From assembly GCA_028277445.1 (NCBI GenBank), contig JANQGG010000005.1, positions 1 through 64,000 on the forward strand: a stretch of DNA of 64,000 nucleotides, in the 5' to 3' direction. Positions 18,352 through 27,785 of the stretch are shown piece after piece. Both the position numbers and the translations under genes were made by a program. Source of the DNA: Chloroherpetonaceae bacterium. GTDB taxonomy: Bacteria > Bacteroidota > Chlorobiia > Chlorobiales > Chloroherpetonaceae. Every line of letters starts with the position of its first letter. Positions within the stretch are counted from its first letter, which is position 1. Under the pieces are notes generated by a model, which did no database searches, had not been told where the DNA came from, and saw only the letters and a program-made list of their open reading frames with translations.

Positions 18352-21300
18352 ATGACACGCGATATTTTTTCATACCTCAACGACAGAATTCTTGTTTTAG
18401 ATGGCGCCATGGGGACATTAATCCAGCGCTATAAGCTAACCGAGGAAGATTTCAGGGGTGAGCGCTTTAAAGATCACCCATGTGCGTTGAAAGGCAATAA
18501 TGATATTTTGGTCTTAACCCAACCTGAGATCATCAAGACCATCCACCGACAGTTCTTGGATGCCGGATCCGATATCATAGAAACCAATAGTTTTAACGGC
18601 ACGTCTATTTCATTGTCCGATTACCAAACCGAGGATTTAGCGTTTGAACTTAATGTTGAAGCGGCCAAATTGGCTCGCGAAGTCGCAGACGAAGTTACGG
18701 CATTAACGCCTCAAAAACCTCGTTTTGTGGCCGGTTCTATCGGGCCAACGAACAAAACCCTTTCGCTTTCACCGGATGTCAATCGTCCGGGATATCGTGC
18801 GGTCACATTTCAGGAAATCGTTGATGCGTATATGGTTCAGGTGAAAGGGCTTATGGAAGGTGGAGCGGATTTATTGCTTATAGAAACAGTCTTTGATACG
18901 CTTAATTGCAAAGCCGCCTTGTATGCCACCGAAAAAGTGTTTGATGAAATTGGGCAACGGCTTCCTATAATGATCTCGGGAACTGTTGTCGATGCCAGTG
19001 GCCGAACGCTTTCGGGGCAAACCACCGAGGCTTTTTGGATATCCATCTCACACATGCCCGATATATTAAGCGTCGGTTTAAACTGCGCGCTTGGCGCCAA
19101 ACAAATGCGCCCGTTTATTGAAGCCCTATCCAATATTGCCACCAGTTATGTGAGTGTGTATCCGAATGCGGGGCTTCCAAATGAATTTGGCGAGTACGAT
19201 GATACCCCCGAATACATGGCCGCTCAAATTGAAGATTTTGCAAAATCTGGCTTTGTAAATATTGTGGGCGGTTGCTGCGGCACAACACCCGAGCACATTA
19301 AAGCCATTGCTGAAACCGTTCAAACAATTTCGCCGCGCAAAAAACCTGAAACCACGCATGTGCTTCAACTTTCGGGATTGGAACCATTGGTGGTTGATGA
19401 GACGACCGGTTTTGTGAATGTGGGTGAGCGAACCAATGTCACTGGTTCCAGAAAATTTGCCCGGTTGATTAAAGAAGGCAACTATGATGAAGCGCTTTCC
19501 ATTGCCCGCCAGCAGGTAGAAAACGGCGCGCAGGTGATTGATGTGAATGTGGATGAAGGCATGATCGACTCTGAAGCTGTAATTGAGGAATTCTTAAACC
19601 TGATTGCTTCAGAGCCTGAGATTTCACGCGTTCCCATTATGATCGACTCCTCGAAATGGTCGGTGATTGAAAAAGGCCTAAGATGCGTTCAGGGTAAAAG
19701 CATTGTAAATTCCATCAGCTTAAAAGAAGGTGAAGCGGTCTTTAAAGAGCGGGCACGGCAAGTTATGCGATATGGCGCTGCGGCTGTTGTGATGGCTTTC
19801 GATGAAAAAGGCCAAGCCGATAGCTTTGAGCGGCGCATTGAAATCTGCAAGCGCGCTTACGATATTCTCACAAAAGAAGTTGGCTTTCCGCCCGAAGATA
19901 TCATTTTTGATCCCAATGTGCTTACCGTTGCCACCGGTATTGAAGAACACAACAACTACGGGCTGGATTTTATCAATGCGGTGAAATGGATCAAAGAGAA
20001 CCTGCCTTATGCGAAAGTTTCAGGGGGTATCAGCAACATCTCGTTCTCATTCCGTGGCAACGAACCGGTTCGGCAAGCCATGCATGCCGCATTTCTTTAC
20101 CATGCCATCAACAACGGATTGGATATGGGTATTGTAAATGCCGGGCAGCTGACCATTTATGAAGATATAGATAAAAGTTTACTGGAGCGTGTGGAAGATG
20201 TGCTCTTAAACCGCCAGCCCGATGCCACCGAGCGATTGGTTGAACTGGCCGAAACCCTAAAATCCAAAGGGTCTAAAGTTGAAACCCAACTGGCCGAATG
20301 GCGAACGTTTCCTGTCGATGAGCGTTTGAAATACGCCCTCAAGAAAGGCATCGTGGATCATATTGATGCCGATACCGAGGAAGCCCGCCAGAAATTTTCA
20401 TCACCGCTTGAGATCATTGAAGGCCCATTGATGGATGGCATGAACGAGATCGGCGATTTGTTTGCAGAAGGTAAAATGTTTTTGCCTCAGGTGGTGAAAA
20501 GCGCGCGCGTGATGAAAAAATCCGTGGCTTATTTGGTACCGTTTATTGAAGAAGAAAAGCAGAAATGTTTGAACGCCAAACCGGCCGCCAAGGTGTTGCT
20601 TGCAACCGTGAAAGGCGATGTGCATGATATTGGCAAAAACATCGTTTCGGTGGTGCTTTCCTGCAACAATTATCAGGTGGTGGATATTGGCGTGATGATC
20701 CCTTGTGAGAAAATCATCGAAGCGGCCATCGAAGAAAATGCCGATGTGGTTGGCCTGAGTGGTTTAATAACGCCATCGCTTGATGAAATGATCCAGGTGG
20801 CTTCTGAAATGGAGCGACATGGCCTCAAAGCGCCCTTATTGATTGGTGGCGCTACAACATCTAAAGTTCACACTGCCGTTAAAATTGCCCCTCATTACTC
20901 AGCGCCGGTGGTTCATGTTTTGGATGCTTCACGGAGCGTGCCTGCGGTAAGCAGCTTAATCTCCGACGTGGGCAAAGACGAGTATGTGAAGAAACTTCGA
21001 AAGCAGCAAGATCAATTGCGTGTTGATCACGAGCATCGCCATGCAAGCAAACAATTTTTAACGTTGGCAGAGGCTCGCGAAAATGCTTTAAGATTGGATT
21101 GGGAAAACCATGATATCAAAACCCCAAACCGGCTTGGCATTATTGAATTCAACAATCTTGACCTTGAAGAACTCATGCCTTATATCGATTGGTCGCCATT
21201 TTTCTATACCTGGGAATTGAAAGGCAAGTTCCCGGCTATCCTGGAAAGCAAAAAATATGGCACGGAAGCTAAAAAGCTTTACGACGATGCCCGTTTACTT

Positions 21301-22059
21301 CTGGATCGGATTGTCTCTGAAAAATTGCTCCGGGCTAACGGGGTATCCGGAATTTTCCCAGCTAATAGCGTTGGCGACGATATTGAAATTTATGCTGATG
21401 AAAATCGCCGTGATGGTTTAGCGATCTTGCACACACTTCGCCAACAATCGCAAAAACCAAACACTCAAGCAAATTTGGCGCTTGCTGATTTTATAGCGCC
21501 AAAAACAACAGGCATTAAAGACTATGTTGGTGCATTTGTTGTTACGGCAGGCGTTGGCATTGATGACCTTATGCATCACTATTCATTAGAACACGACGAT
21601 TATCACCGAATTATGGCTCAGGCATTAGCCGATAGGTTAGCAGAAGCGTTTGCTGAGTATCTTCATGCTATAACACGAAAAGAATTGTGGGGTTATGCGC
21701 CAAATGAAAATCTGGAATCTGAAGGACTTATTGCAGAAAAATACCAAGGTATTCGTCCGGCTCCGGGATATCCGGCGTCACCGGATCATACTGAAAAACC
21801 CATAATTTTTAATTTGCTAGATGCTGAAACGAAAACCGGTGTTTCACTTACCGAAAATTACGCCATGAAACCTGCCGCTTCGGTTTCGGGTCTGTATTTT
21901 GCACATCCAAGAAGCGCTTATTTCGGTATCGGTAAAATCGGGAAAGACCAGGTTGAAGACTATGCTCAACGAAAAGGGATGACGCTGGAAGAGGCCGAGC
22001 GATGGCTTTCTCCTTCGTTGAATTATGATCGATCTACAACCATGGCGCCTTCCAATTAA
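18352..22059 (+). CDS. metH: cobalamin-dependent methionine synthase
   Basis: Transfers the methyl group of 5-methyltetrahydrofolate to homocysteine through methylcobalamin. It has 1235 residues and all four modules. The homocysteine/zinc domain occupies 1-330, with Zn ligands Cys245, Cys308 and Cys309. The pterin-binding domain follows (~350-620), then the B12 domain (~640-890) with D756-x-H758-x-x-G761, His758 being the cobalt ligand. The AdoMet activation domain (~900-1235) contains [11 protein letters not shown]. Cytoplasmic. No cobalamin or SAM riboswitch is recognisable in the 238-bp leader (18114-18351). It appears to be transcribed alone. Confidence 0.98.
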   Translation: MTRDIFSYLNDRILVLDGAMGTLIQRYKLTEEDFRGERFKDHPCALKGNNDILVLTQPEIIKTIHRQFLDAGSDIIETNSFNGTSISLSDYQTEDLAFELNVEAAKLAREVADEVTALTPQKPRFVAGSIGPTNKTLSLSPDVNRPGYRAVTFQEIVDAYMVQVKGLMEGGADLLLIETVFDTLNCKAALYATEKVFDEIGQRLPIMISGTVVDASGRTLSGQTTEAFWISISHMPDILSVGLNCALGAKQMRPFIEALSNIATSYVSVYPNAGLPNEFGEYDDTPEYMAAQIEDFAKSGFVNIVGGCCGTTPEHIKAIAETVQTISPRKKPETTHVLQLSGLEPLVVDETTGFVNVGERTNVTGSRKFARLIKEGNYDEALSIARQQVENGAQVIDVNVDEGMIDSEAVIEEFLNLIASEPEISRVPIMIDSSKWSVIEKGLRCVQGKSIVNSISLKEGEAVFKERARQVMRYGAAAVVMAFDEKGQADSFERRIEICKRAYDILTKEVGFPPEDIIFDPNVLTVATGIEEHNNYGLDFINAVKWIKENLPYAKVSGGISNISFSFRGNEPVRQAMHAAFLYHAINNGLDMGIVNAGQLTIYEDIDKSLLERVEDVLLNRQPDATERLVELAETLKSKGSKVETQLAEWRTFPVDERLKYALKKGIVDHIDADTEEARQKFSSPLEIIEGPLMDGMNEIGDLFAEGKMFLPQVVKSARVMKKSVAYLVPFIEEEKQKCLNAKPAAKVLLATVKGDVHDIGKNIVSVVLSCNNYQVVDIGVMIPCEKIIEAAIEENADVVGLSGLITPSLDEMIQVASEMERHGLKAPLLIGGATTSKVHTAVKIAPHYSAPVVHVLDASRSVPAVSSLISDVGKDEYVKKLRKQQDQLRVDHEHRHASKQFLTLAEARENALRLDWENHDIKTPNRLGIIEFNNLDLEELMPYIDWSPFFYTWELKGKFPAILESKKYGTEAKKLYDDARLLLDRIVSEKLLRANGVSGIFPANSVGDDIEIYADENRRDGLAILHTLRQQSQKPNTQANLALADFIAPKTTGIKDYVGAFVVTAGVGIDDLMHHYSLEHDDYHRIMAQALADRLAEAFAEYLHAITRKELWGYAPNENLESEGLIAEKYQGIRPAPGYPASPDHTEKPIIFNLLDAETKTGVSLTENYAMKPAASVSGLYFAHPRSAYFGIGKIGKDQVEDYAQRKGMTLEEAERWLSPSLNYDRSTTMAPSN

Positions 22060-22114
22060 ACGATTCGGAAAATTTTAGGTATTTCAATTCGCCTTCCTCA
22101 TCCTAAGATCGCCT

Positions 22115-22142
22115 GTAGTGGCAATTCATGAATTGCCACTAC
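22115..22142. terminator. perfect palindrome after metH
   Basis: A perfect 28-bp palindrome (arms gtagtggcaattca) 56 bp beyond the metH stop. It could fold as a terminator hairpin for metH, although no T run follows; it may instead be a REP-type element. Confidence 0.5.
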
Positions 22143-22303
22143 AATGAAATTTGTTGTGTTTGGCTCTCAATTATTGGTTGAATGCGTGGCGATGTATAAC
22201 ACTTTCCTGACCTCTCTCAAGAGTAGAATAGTGTACTGCTTCTTCACAGCGTAAATCTAAGTTTATGCTGAGCGCTACTGTAAAGTTCAGGGCATGATTA
22301 ACG

Positions 22304-22417
22304 ATTTTTATTCTGTTTTAGGGTTCAATACCCTGCGGACTTGCTCTGGAATCGGGGTGAATGGGCTAAGAGTTACGCTCATGAGTGTTGGATCGAGTCC
22401 GGTATGACGTCTGATAG
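22304..22417. repeat. composite intergenic repeat, family B, copy 1
   Basis: Starts with ttttattctgttttagggt followed by tcaata and ends with ggatcgagtccggtatgac followed by tctgata. The same two ends occur in the same order at 31452-31590, and the left end occurs inverted at 63223-63257. The remaining spacer 22143-22496 shows no gene. Confidence 0.75.
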
Positions 22418-22496
22418 CGGAGTAGTTGATTTGTTCAAGTCAACACAGAATATTTGGATTAATTTTGTTTGAAACAATCCATTTTAAGCCTATCGC

Positions 22497-22742
22497 TTAC
22501 CCGTCATTATGAATGGCTTTACATGGGCAGGTTTGAAGGGCATCTTCGGCCAAAGAGATGTGTAAGGGATCTTCAGGTTGCAACGCCACAAAGGAATAAC
22601 ATTTTAGACCATTCCGCTTAAACACATGAGGATTTATATCTACACATAATCCGCAATCATAACAATTAGAATCCACATAATAGCTACCCGGCACATTATC
22701 AGGCAATTTTTGAACGGTTGAAGCTTGCATAAACGTCATCAT
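22497..22742 (-). CDS. ferredoxin, single [4Fe-4S] type
   Basis: Small electron carrier of 81 residues. One cluster motif is visible: CYDCGLC early in the protein and a distal CPCKAI, the pattern of Fer4_13/15-type ferredoxins with one [4Fe-4S] cluster. Between them lies the usual PHVFKRNG...SFVALQPEDP segment. Several ATGs lie at the start (22742 or 22730), so the exact N-terminus is uncertain. It sits between metH (opposite strand) and the porin terminator, so it has its own promoter. It may serve sHdr-linked or other redox enzymes, but nothing ties it to one. Confidence 0.85.
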   Translation of the reverse strand: MMTFMQASTVQKLPDNVPGSYYVDSNCYDCGLCVDINPHVFKRNGLKCYSFVALQPEDPLHISLAEDALQTCPCKAIHNDG

Positions 22743-22791
22743 TTAGTTAAGAAAATGCAACAGAGTTGCAATATACTTATCCATTACCATT

Positions 22792-22826
22792 AAAAAAATA
22801 ACCCCTGATTAAAAACCAGGGGCTAT
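22792..22826 (-). terminator. rho-independent terminator of the porin gene
   Basis: On the minus strand the stem agcccctg/caggggtt with an AT-rich loop is followed by a run of T residues (tattttttt). It lies ~70 bp after the porin stop and upstream of the ferredoxin. Confidence 0.88.
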
Positions 22827-22897
22827 TCACAGGACACAAACAATGAAAAAATATCATCTCTTAACTATAGATGAACCAAAGAACAACTCGTCAAAAC

Positions 22898-23905
22898 TTA
22901 TTTTTTACCCATTTTTGGCATGCTTACGCTGAAATTGTATTTAAACCCAACTGAGACTGAAAGTGGGCTTAAGTCATTATCCAAGCTGGCATAGCTAATA
23001 ATGCCAAGGAGTTGAGCATTTTTAAGAATGTTGTGGAATGCACCTGCAGTCACTCCAAAACCTTTAGCTGGGCCATCACTAACACTACCTATGGAAGCTG
23101 AAAAATTAGTTGAGATATCTTTTGCCATCAATGTACCTGTGACATAGATATAGTTTACCGCATCATTGAAACCAGCAATATCGAGGTTTTCAAATGAAGC
23201 CCCAACTTTAAATCCGTCACCTTTGTAGTTGGCATAAGCACGGATGGCTGTCCCATCAACCGCGATACCAGGCATAACTGCAACTGTATCGCCGTTCATG
23301 GCAAATACACCCCCAATGTTAAAGGCTTTTGTATCGTAAGAACCACCAACTAAAAATGAGTGTGCGTCTTCCTCAGTATCATCCAAATACACACCGCCTA
23401 CTAGCTTAAATCCATCAAAACTAGGCGTTTCGTATTGCAAAGAATTGTCTGTAAAACCATTGGTTGCTGGTGATAAACCATAAGTAGCTCCACCTGCACC
23501 AAAACCACCGGCTGCACTAACTGTTGAAAAATTGTAAAACGGATCCATTTTAAAACCAGGGAGTTTGTATGCATTTGTCATACGACCAAACATAACTTTA
23601 CCAAAACTTCCTTTTAAACCTCCAAAAAAGAAACGCTGACTAAATGCACGTCCGCCATTGGCATCTGCCGGAGCGCCGGTTTGTAAATGGAAGAACGCTT
23701 TTAAATCATCTTCGCCCCAAGAACCTTTGGCGCCAAATAAAGACACATTATCGCGACCCTGAAATCCTTTATTAGCATTTCCGAAGTCATCGTTTAAATA
23801 ATTATAAGATGCTCTGAACTGACCGTAAATGGTGGTGTTCGCATTCGCGTAATTAGAAAATGTTAGCAATGTAAATACTGCAAACAAGAATACCTTTTTA
23901 ATCAT
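22898..23905 (-). CDS. outer-membrane porin
   Basis: Predicted 335-residue beta-barrel. A cleavable signal peptide (MIKKVFLFAVFTLLTFSNYANA) leads into TTIYGQFRASYNY, the first strand typical of proteobacterial-style Gram-negative porins. It is followed by alternating amphipathic strands with G-x-F/G-x-K patterns (FGAKGSWG, GLKGSFGKVMFGR) and a barrel close near FKYNFSV. It would admit small hydrophilic solutes through the outer membrane. An AAGGAG ribosome-binding site precedes the ATG. The 18-bp motif found in front of the sulfur operons lies 97 bp upstream, so uptake of a sulfur substrate such as thiosulfate is a reasonable inference, not a proof. Confidence 0.85.
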   Translation of the reverse strand: MIKKVFLFAVFTLLTFSNYANANTTIYGQFRASYNYLNDDFGNANKGFQGRDNVSLFGAKGSWGEDDLKAFFHLQTGAPADANGGRAFSQRFFFGGLKGSFGKVMFGRMTNAYKLPGFKMDPFYNFSTVSAAGGFGAGGATYGLSPATNGFTDNSLQYETPSFDGFKLVGGVYLDDTEEDAHSFLVGGSYDTKAFNIGGVFAMNGDTVAVMPGIAVDGTAIRAYANYKGDGFKVGASFENLDIAGFNDAVNYIYVTGTLMAKDISTNFSASIGSVSDGPAKGFGVTAGAFHNILKNAQLLGIISYASLDNDLSPLSVSVGFKYNFSVSMPKMGKK

Positions 23906-24001
23906 AATTGCTCCTTAATAACGTTAAGTTTTAGGTTTTTATTATTTACTTGATTTTAGAACAAATTTATTCATTTACTATACTTTAAGATATGAGTGAA
24001 T

Positions 24002-24019
24002 TATCACAAATGTATCACG
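24002..24019 (-). promoter_or_regulatory. sulfur-locus operator motif, porin copy
   Basis: TATCACAAATGTATCACG, identical to 29732-29749 and 45785-45802. It is a direct repeat of TATCAC with an 11-bp period, one helical turn. It is oriented the same way relative to the downstream gene in all three places. Here it is 97 bp before the porin ATG, and 9 bp after it (minus strand) comes TATCTTAAAG. Confidence 0.8.
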
Positions 24020-24127
24020 AGGAAATTATATGCCTACAAAAGAGGATTTTTTTAAACATTTTCATCATATATAGTTACCGGAAAAGAATGCCCAAAATCA
24101 CCCCATATGAAAAAGAAGAAAACATTG

Positions 24128-25687
24128 TTAAGCCTGCTTCATGCTTAAGATTTTTTCTAAGACTTCGGTTTTAAGCTGAGTTTCGCGTTGAAATTCCCCA
24201 TTATAGGCTTCTTCTTCTTTTTGAAGCTCGTAGCACGTGGTATTATCAATATCGAGGATAGCAAAAGACAGACCAGAGTTTACAAACGCTTGATGTCGTT
24301 TTAAGAAAAACGCTTTACAACATGTTCCGATAACCGATGTTGAACCCGATTGCTTTTCAAGATTTAAAACGCTGACAAAGTTTTCAAAATTATTTATAGT
24401 TACAACTTTCAAACCTTTCTCCCTACCCATTCTATAAGCATCGCCAACCGAACATTTACCGCATTCAGCGCAACGATCTTCATACCTGAACTTGCACGAT
24501 TTTGGTTTTGCACAGTAGGGCACCAATAAAAGTTTAGCGTCTTTAACAATGGATTGTAAGTTTGCGCCCCTGGTTTCGATGGCGCTGATATCCTTAAAAT
24601 CAAATCCCCTTTCGATATAGCTAAACTTATCCATGAGCATGCCAAGCGCTCTCATAAAATCCGATTTACCAAATGCAACGCCTTCAAAGGGATAGTTATC
24701 CAAAAAACGACTGGCTTTTTCCAATACGTCGTCCGCATGCGTTTCTTTCAGAGTAGCTTCAAGGTCATAAAGAATTCGGCGGGGATTAATCAAAACATCG
24801 CCATGGATCATCAGTTGTTTGAGGCGTTTATGTAAGGGGTTAAAACGCGCTGAAAGTCGAAGTAAGCCGCCCTTTGTTTTAGAGACCGTTTCAATGCTCT
24901 CCGATAACGGCATGGCTTTGTTGCGATCAGGATCAATCCAATCTATGCTTTGCTTTTCAGTGATTTTTTCAGCAAACAACTGCCGCTCTTTTTCCGATGG
25001 CTGTGCATGTTCAGTGTTTCTGCCTAAGAGCTCAGCCAACGCATCGGTGATGACATCTTTTATGACGTCCATTGTTGGCAATATTTTAAGCAGCTCTTTC
25101 ATTGAAACCACGCGCTGGCTGGCGGAGCTGAGTTCTTTGGCCGAAAGCTTTTCAACCGGAATTTTGAGCGCTTTCAACAAATGCTCCATGTTGAAATCAA
25201 TGAGCAACGTGCCTTGAAAGAAGATAACATCATCATCCATTACTCCGCCCGTACCGCTTATTTTGCGGCCATCAACTTCAATATCGTTCCTGGGGCGAAA
25301 TGATGCAGCAATACCTAAACGATTCAAGGCTTTGGCAAAAGCTTGGCAAAGCTCTGCAGAAATTTGGTTCATGGAATAATTCCCCTGAAATGACGACCTA
25401 TGGGCAATCACTTCCCATCCCAATTGACCTTCATCAAAATAAATAGCACCGCCGCCTGTTATCCGACGATTGACCTCAATTCCTGTATTCTGACAATACG
25501 ATAAGCGAAGCTCATCATGAATGGATTGATGATAACCAACCAATGCCGAAGGTTTGAACTGCAAAAAACGAATGGTATCGGGAACGCACTCTGCAATGCG
25601 CGCTTCCATAATTGCTTCATCCCATGCGATATTTTCGGCGGCTGTTAAAAGCCCGGTATCGAGAACACGAATGTTAGATTGTTGCAT
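24128..25687 (-). CDS. lipoate-protein ligase (sLpl(AB)-type) fused to DUF116
   Basis: Predicted to attach lipoate or octanoate to LbpA. About 519 residues. Residues 1-~250 are an LplA-like catalytic domain: RFLQFKPSALVGYHQS, then EVNRRITGGGAIYFDEGQLG and RPRNDIEVDGRKISGTGG, the last carrying the adenylate/lipoyl-binding Lys. Residues ~275-340 are the accessory (LplB-like) domain, with HGDVLINPRRILYDLEATL. Residues ~350-519 form a cysteine-rich DUF116 domain (VPYCAKPKSC, RCAECGKC, IGTCC). The start at 25687 (MQQSNIRV) is preferred to 25735; it still overlaps the double radical-SAM gene by 14 bp. Last gene of the tusA-lip operon. The DUF116 fusion is unusual. Confidence 0.85.
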   Translation of the reverse strand: MQQSNIRVLDTGLLTAAENIAWDEAIMEARIAECVPDTIRFLQFKPSALVGYHQSIHDELRLSYCQNTGIEVNRRITGGGAIYFDEGQLGWEVIAHRSSFQGNYSMNQISAELCQAFAKALNRLGIAASFRPRNDIEVDGRKISGTGGVMDDDVIFFQGTLLIDFNMEHLLKALKIPVEKLSAKELSSASQRVVSMKELLKILPTMDVIKDVITDALAELLGRNTEHAQPSEKERQLFAEKITEKQSIDWIDPDRNKAMPLSESIETVSKTKGGLLRLSARFNPLHKRLKQLMIHGDVLINPRRILYDLEATLKETHADDVLEKASRFLDNYPFEGVAFGKSDFMRALGMLMDKFSYIERGFDFKDISAIETRGANLQSIVKDAKLLLVPYCAKPKSCKFRYEDRCAECGKCSVGDAYRMGREKGLKVVTINNFENFVSVLNLEKQSGSTSVIGTCCKAFFLKRHQAFVNSGLSFAILDIDNTTCYELQKEEEAYNGEFQRETQLKTEVLEKILSMKQA

Positions 25688-27728
25688 GAATTGACTCCCC
25701 GGTTTTAGCCATTGAACAACATGTGTATTGAACATCGTACGTGTAATTCAATTCTCCGGCCACTTCTATAATCCCATCCGCCGGAAAAGCGATGCTATCA
25801 ATACCCGACGCAAGTGCATATAAATCCAGTTTTTGTTTGTACTCACCGCCAGGTCTGGCACATCCTAAAATGACTTCGGTATGCTGAAGTTTAGCCCGGC
25901 ATTCAGCAATAAACTCCCCGGTTTCTTCAGGCGAAGGTGCAACAAATAAATTCTGATGCTTGGCATAATACGGCATCACAACCACCAAAATAAGCGACTC
26001 AACCGGATGACGGGCAATCATATCTAGCGCTGTCCATTCGCCTTTCATTTGTCCGAAATGCAAACCCATCACGATATGCGGCGCAATTTTCATTGATGTT
26101 GCCGCAAGACGGCTTAATGAAACCTCAAAATCAGCCACTGTCTTATCCAAATGATACACATCCCGAATTGTCTCGTTAGACCCAATAATGTCAATCATTG
26201 CCGTTTGCACGCCAGCTTGCTCCAAGCCGTATGCGGTTTCATCATCAACCAAACCGGTATGGACAGCAAGGTTCAACCCGTATCGCAAATAAATTTCACG
26301 GATGGTCGGTAAAAATTCTTTTAACGGAAGCTCATTGTTTCGATCTGACCCACCGCTGATGAGCATACCCTGACCACCGGTTTTGGCAATGCCTTCAGCC
26401 ACCTTCAACAAACGCTCCGGCGTTTCAGCCGGGATCATCGATTCAAGTAATTTACCTTTGCAATGCTCGCACTGCAACTGACATTTTGCTCCGGTAATTG
26501 AAACCGAAGGAAAACTACGCTGATGGCAATGATTACTGACTTCTGAAGTACTATAATTTTTAAACGATGGCAAATAAAATTTGATGTGGGGTTTTTTGCT
26601 CTTTTCCCGAATGTTTTGGGCTTTATGCCAAAGACTGGCATTGAGTTCAATATCTTCGAACTGATCAACCTCTTTTATGGCGTTGGGTACAATTAAGCCG
26701 CTCATTTGCCTGCGAACATGCGCCACATCGTCTTTATTCAACGCAAAAGGGAAGCTTCGAATATCGGATGGCGGTCCGTCGCCAAAAGGTCTGTTGCAGG
26801 CCGTTGGCTTGCAGTCTTTGGAAGGACATCCGCATGTTTCAAATGGTACGCCCGTATTGAAGATTTCTTCAAGGATGTTTTTTTCGAGGCCAAAGTCTAC
26901 AATCCTGCCATCTTCTGAAAACGACATTTGTGAGGCGTTGGACATTTTCATATCAATTAAAAATCGTGCGAGCTGGGTTCGGCGGTATTGCCCGGCATCG
27001 CATGGCTGTTGATCTTCCAGTAACGAATTCTTTTCAGGATTAAAGCTAAACAGATGGGTTGAACCGCCCATATCGGAAACTTTCTGAATTACTTCAACCA
27101 TTTCCTTTTCGCTCTCACCAAGTCCACTAATGAGATGGACGCCAATTCGGCCATCGCCGAATATTTTTGCCGCGCTCTCCAGCGTATCCCAATATTTTTC
27201 CCATCGATGCGGGCCATGAACACCTTTGCCACGGTAAGCATCAAAGAGATCGGGGCGTGCCAGGTCGATGGCAACGGTAAATCGGTCGGCGCCAAAATCA
27301 GCCAATTCTTGTATTTCCTGATCTTTAATGGTGGTTGGATTCGAAAGGATTGAAACCGGCAAGGACGTGCGCTGTTTAAACAGTTTCAGAACCGTAAGCG
27401 TGTCCGTTTTACTTTGCGGATGCGTAATGGTGCTAATGCACGCGCGTTCCAATATCTCCGACTCGTTGGCTTTTTCTATAATTAATTCCGTTGAATACTC
27501 CGGCCACTCAACCCGGATAAAGCTCTCATCTTTAATAGAAAGGGCCTTGCCATTTTTTTTGCGTGAAAGTCCACAATAGGCGCAACTGGCGCGGCAACCG
27601 CCCGGATAGGTTAAAAGCAGATTCAAACAATACAATTTGGCATTTCTATGGAACAACCCGTCTTTTAAACCGAGTGTCATGGCCGCCGCAAGGCTTATGC
27701 GAAGATAATCGGGACTTGATTTGATCAT
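25674..27728 (-). CDS. fused double radical-SAM lipoate synthase (LipS1/LipS2 type)
   Basis: 684-residue protein with two complete radical-SAM halves. The first [4Fe-4S]/SAM motif is C45-x3-C49-x2-C52 (CRASCAYC), the second C416-x3-C420-x2-C423 (CQLQCEHC). Each half is ~330 residues, the size of the separate LipS1 and LipS2 proteins that jointly insert two sulfur atoms into octanoyl chains in the archaeal/sHdr-type lipoate pathway. Genes upstream (lipT) and downstream (lipoate ligase) match that pathway. I have not decided which half is LipS1. Cys-rich segments (CGCPSKDC near residue 300 and the C-terminal YTCCS) may bind auxiliary clusters. Natural fusion of the two is, as far as I know, not a usual arrangement. 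Confidence 0.85.
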   Translation of the reverse strand: MIKSSPDYLRISLAAAMTLGLKDGLFHRNAKLYCLNLLLTYPGGCRASCAYCGLSRKKNGKALSIKDESFIRVEWPEYSTELIIEKANESEILERACISTITHPQSKTDTLTVLKLFKQRTSLPVSILSNPTTIKDQEIQELADFGADRFTVAIDLARPDLFDAYRGKGVHGPHRWEKYWDTLESAAKIFGDGRIGVHLISGLGESEKEMVEVIQKVSDMGGSTHLFSFNPEKNSLLEDQQPCDAGQYRRTQLARFLIDMKMSNASQMSFSEDGRIVDFGLEKNILEEIFNTGVPFETCGCPSKDCKPTACNRPFGDGPPSDIRSFPFALNKDDVAHVRRQMSGLIVPNAIKEVDQFEDIELNASLWHKAQNIREKSKKPHIKFYLPSFKNYSTSEVSNHCHQRSFPSVSITGAKCQLQCEHCKGKLLESMIPAETPERLLKVAEGIAKTGGQGMLISGGSDRNNELPLKEFLPTIREIYLRYGLNLAVHTGLVDDETAYGLEQAGVQTAMIDIIGSNETIRDVYHLDKTVADFEVSLSRLAATSMKIAPHIVMGLHFGQMKGEWTALDMIARHPVESLILVVVMPYYAKHQNLFVAPSPEETGEFIAECRAKLQHTEVILGCARPGGEYKQKLDLYALASGIDSIAFPADGIIEVAGELNYTYDVQYTCCSMAKTGESIHATI

Positions 27729-27785
27729 ACGTTTTTTAGTTAATGCGTTATTATCATCAGAATACCGTTGTAATAGGCAAATCGA

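Noticed and set aside
24002-24019. 18-bp motif read as a CRP/FNR-type site
   Set aside because: Those sites are inverted repeats (TGTGA-N6-TCACA); this is a direct repeat of TATCAC and has no dyad symmetry.
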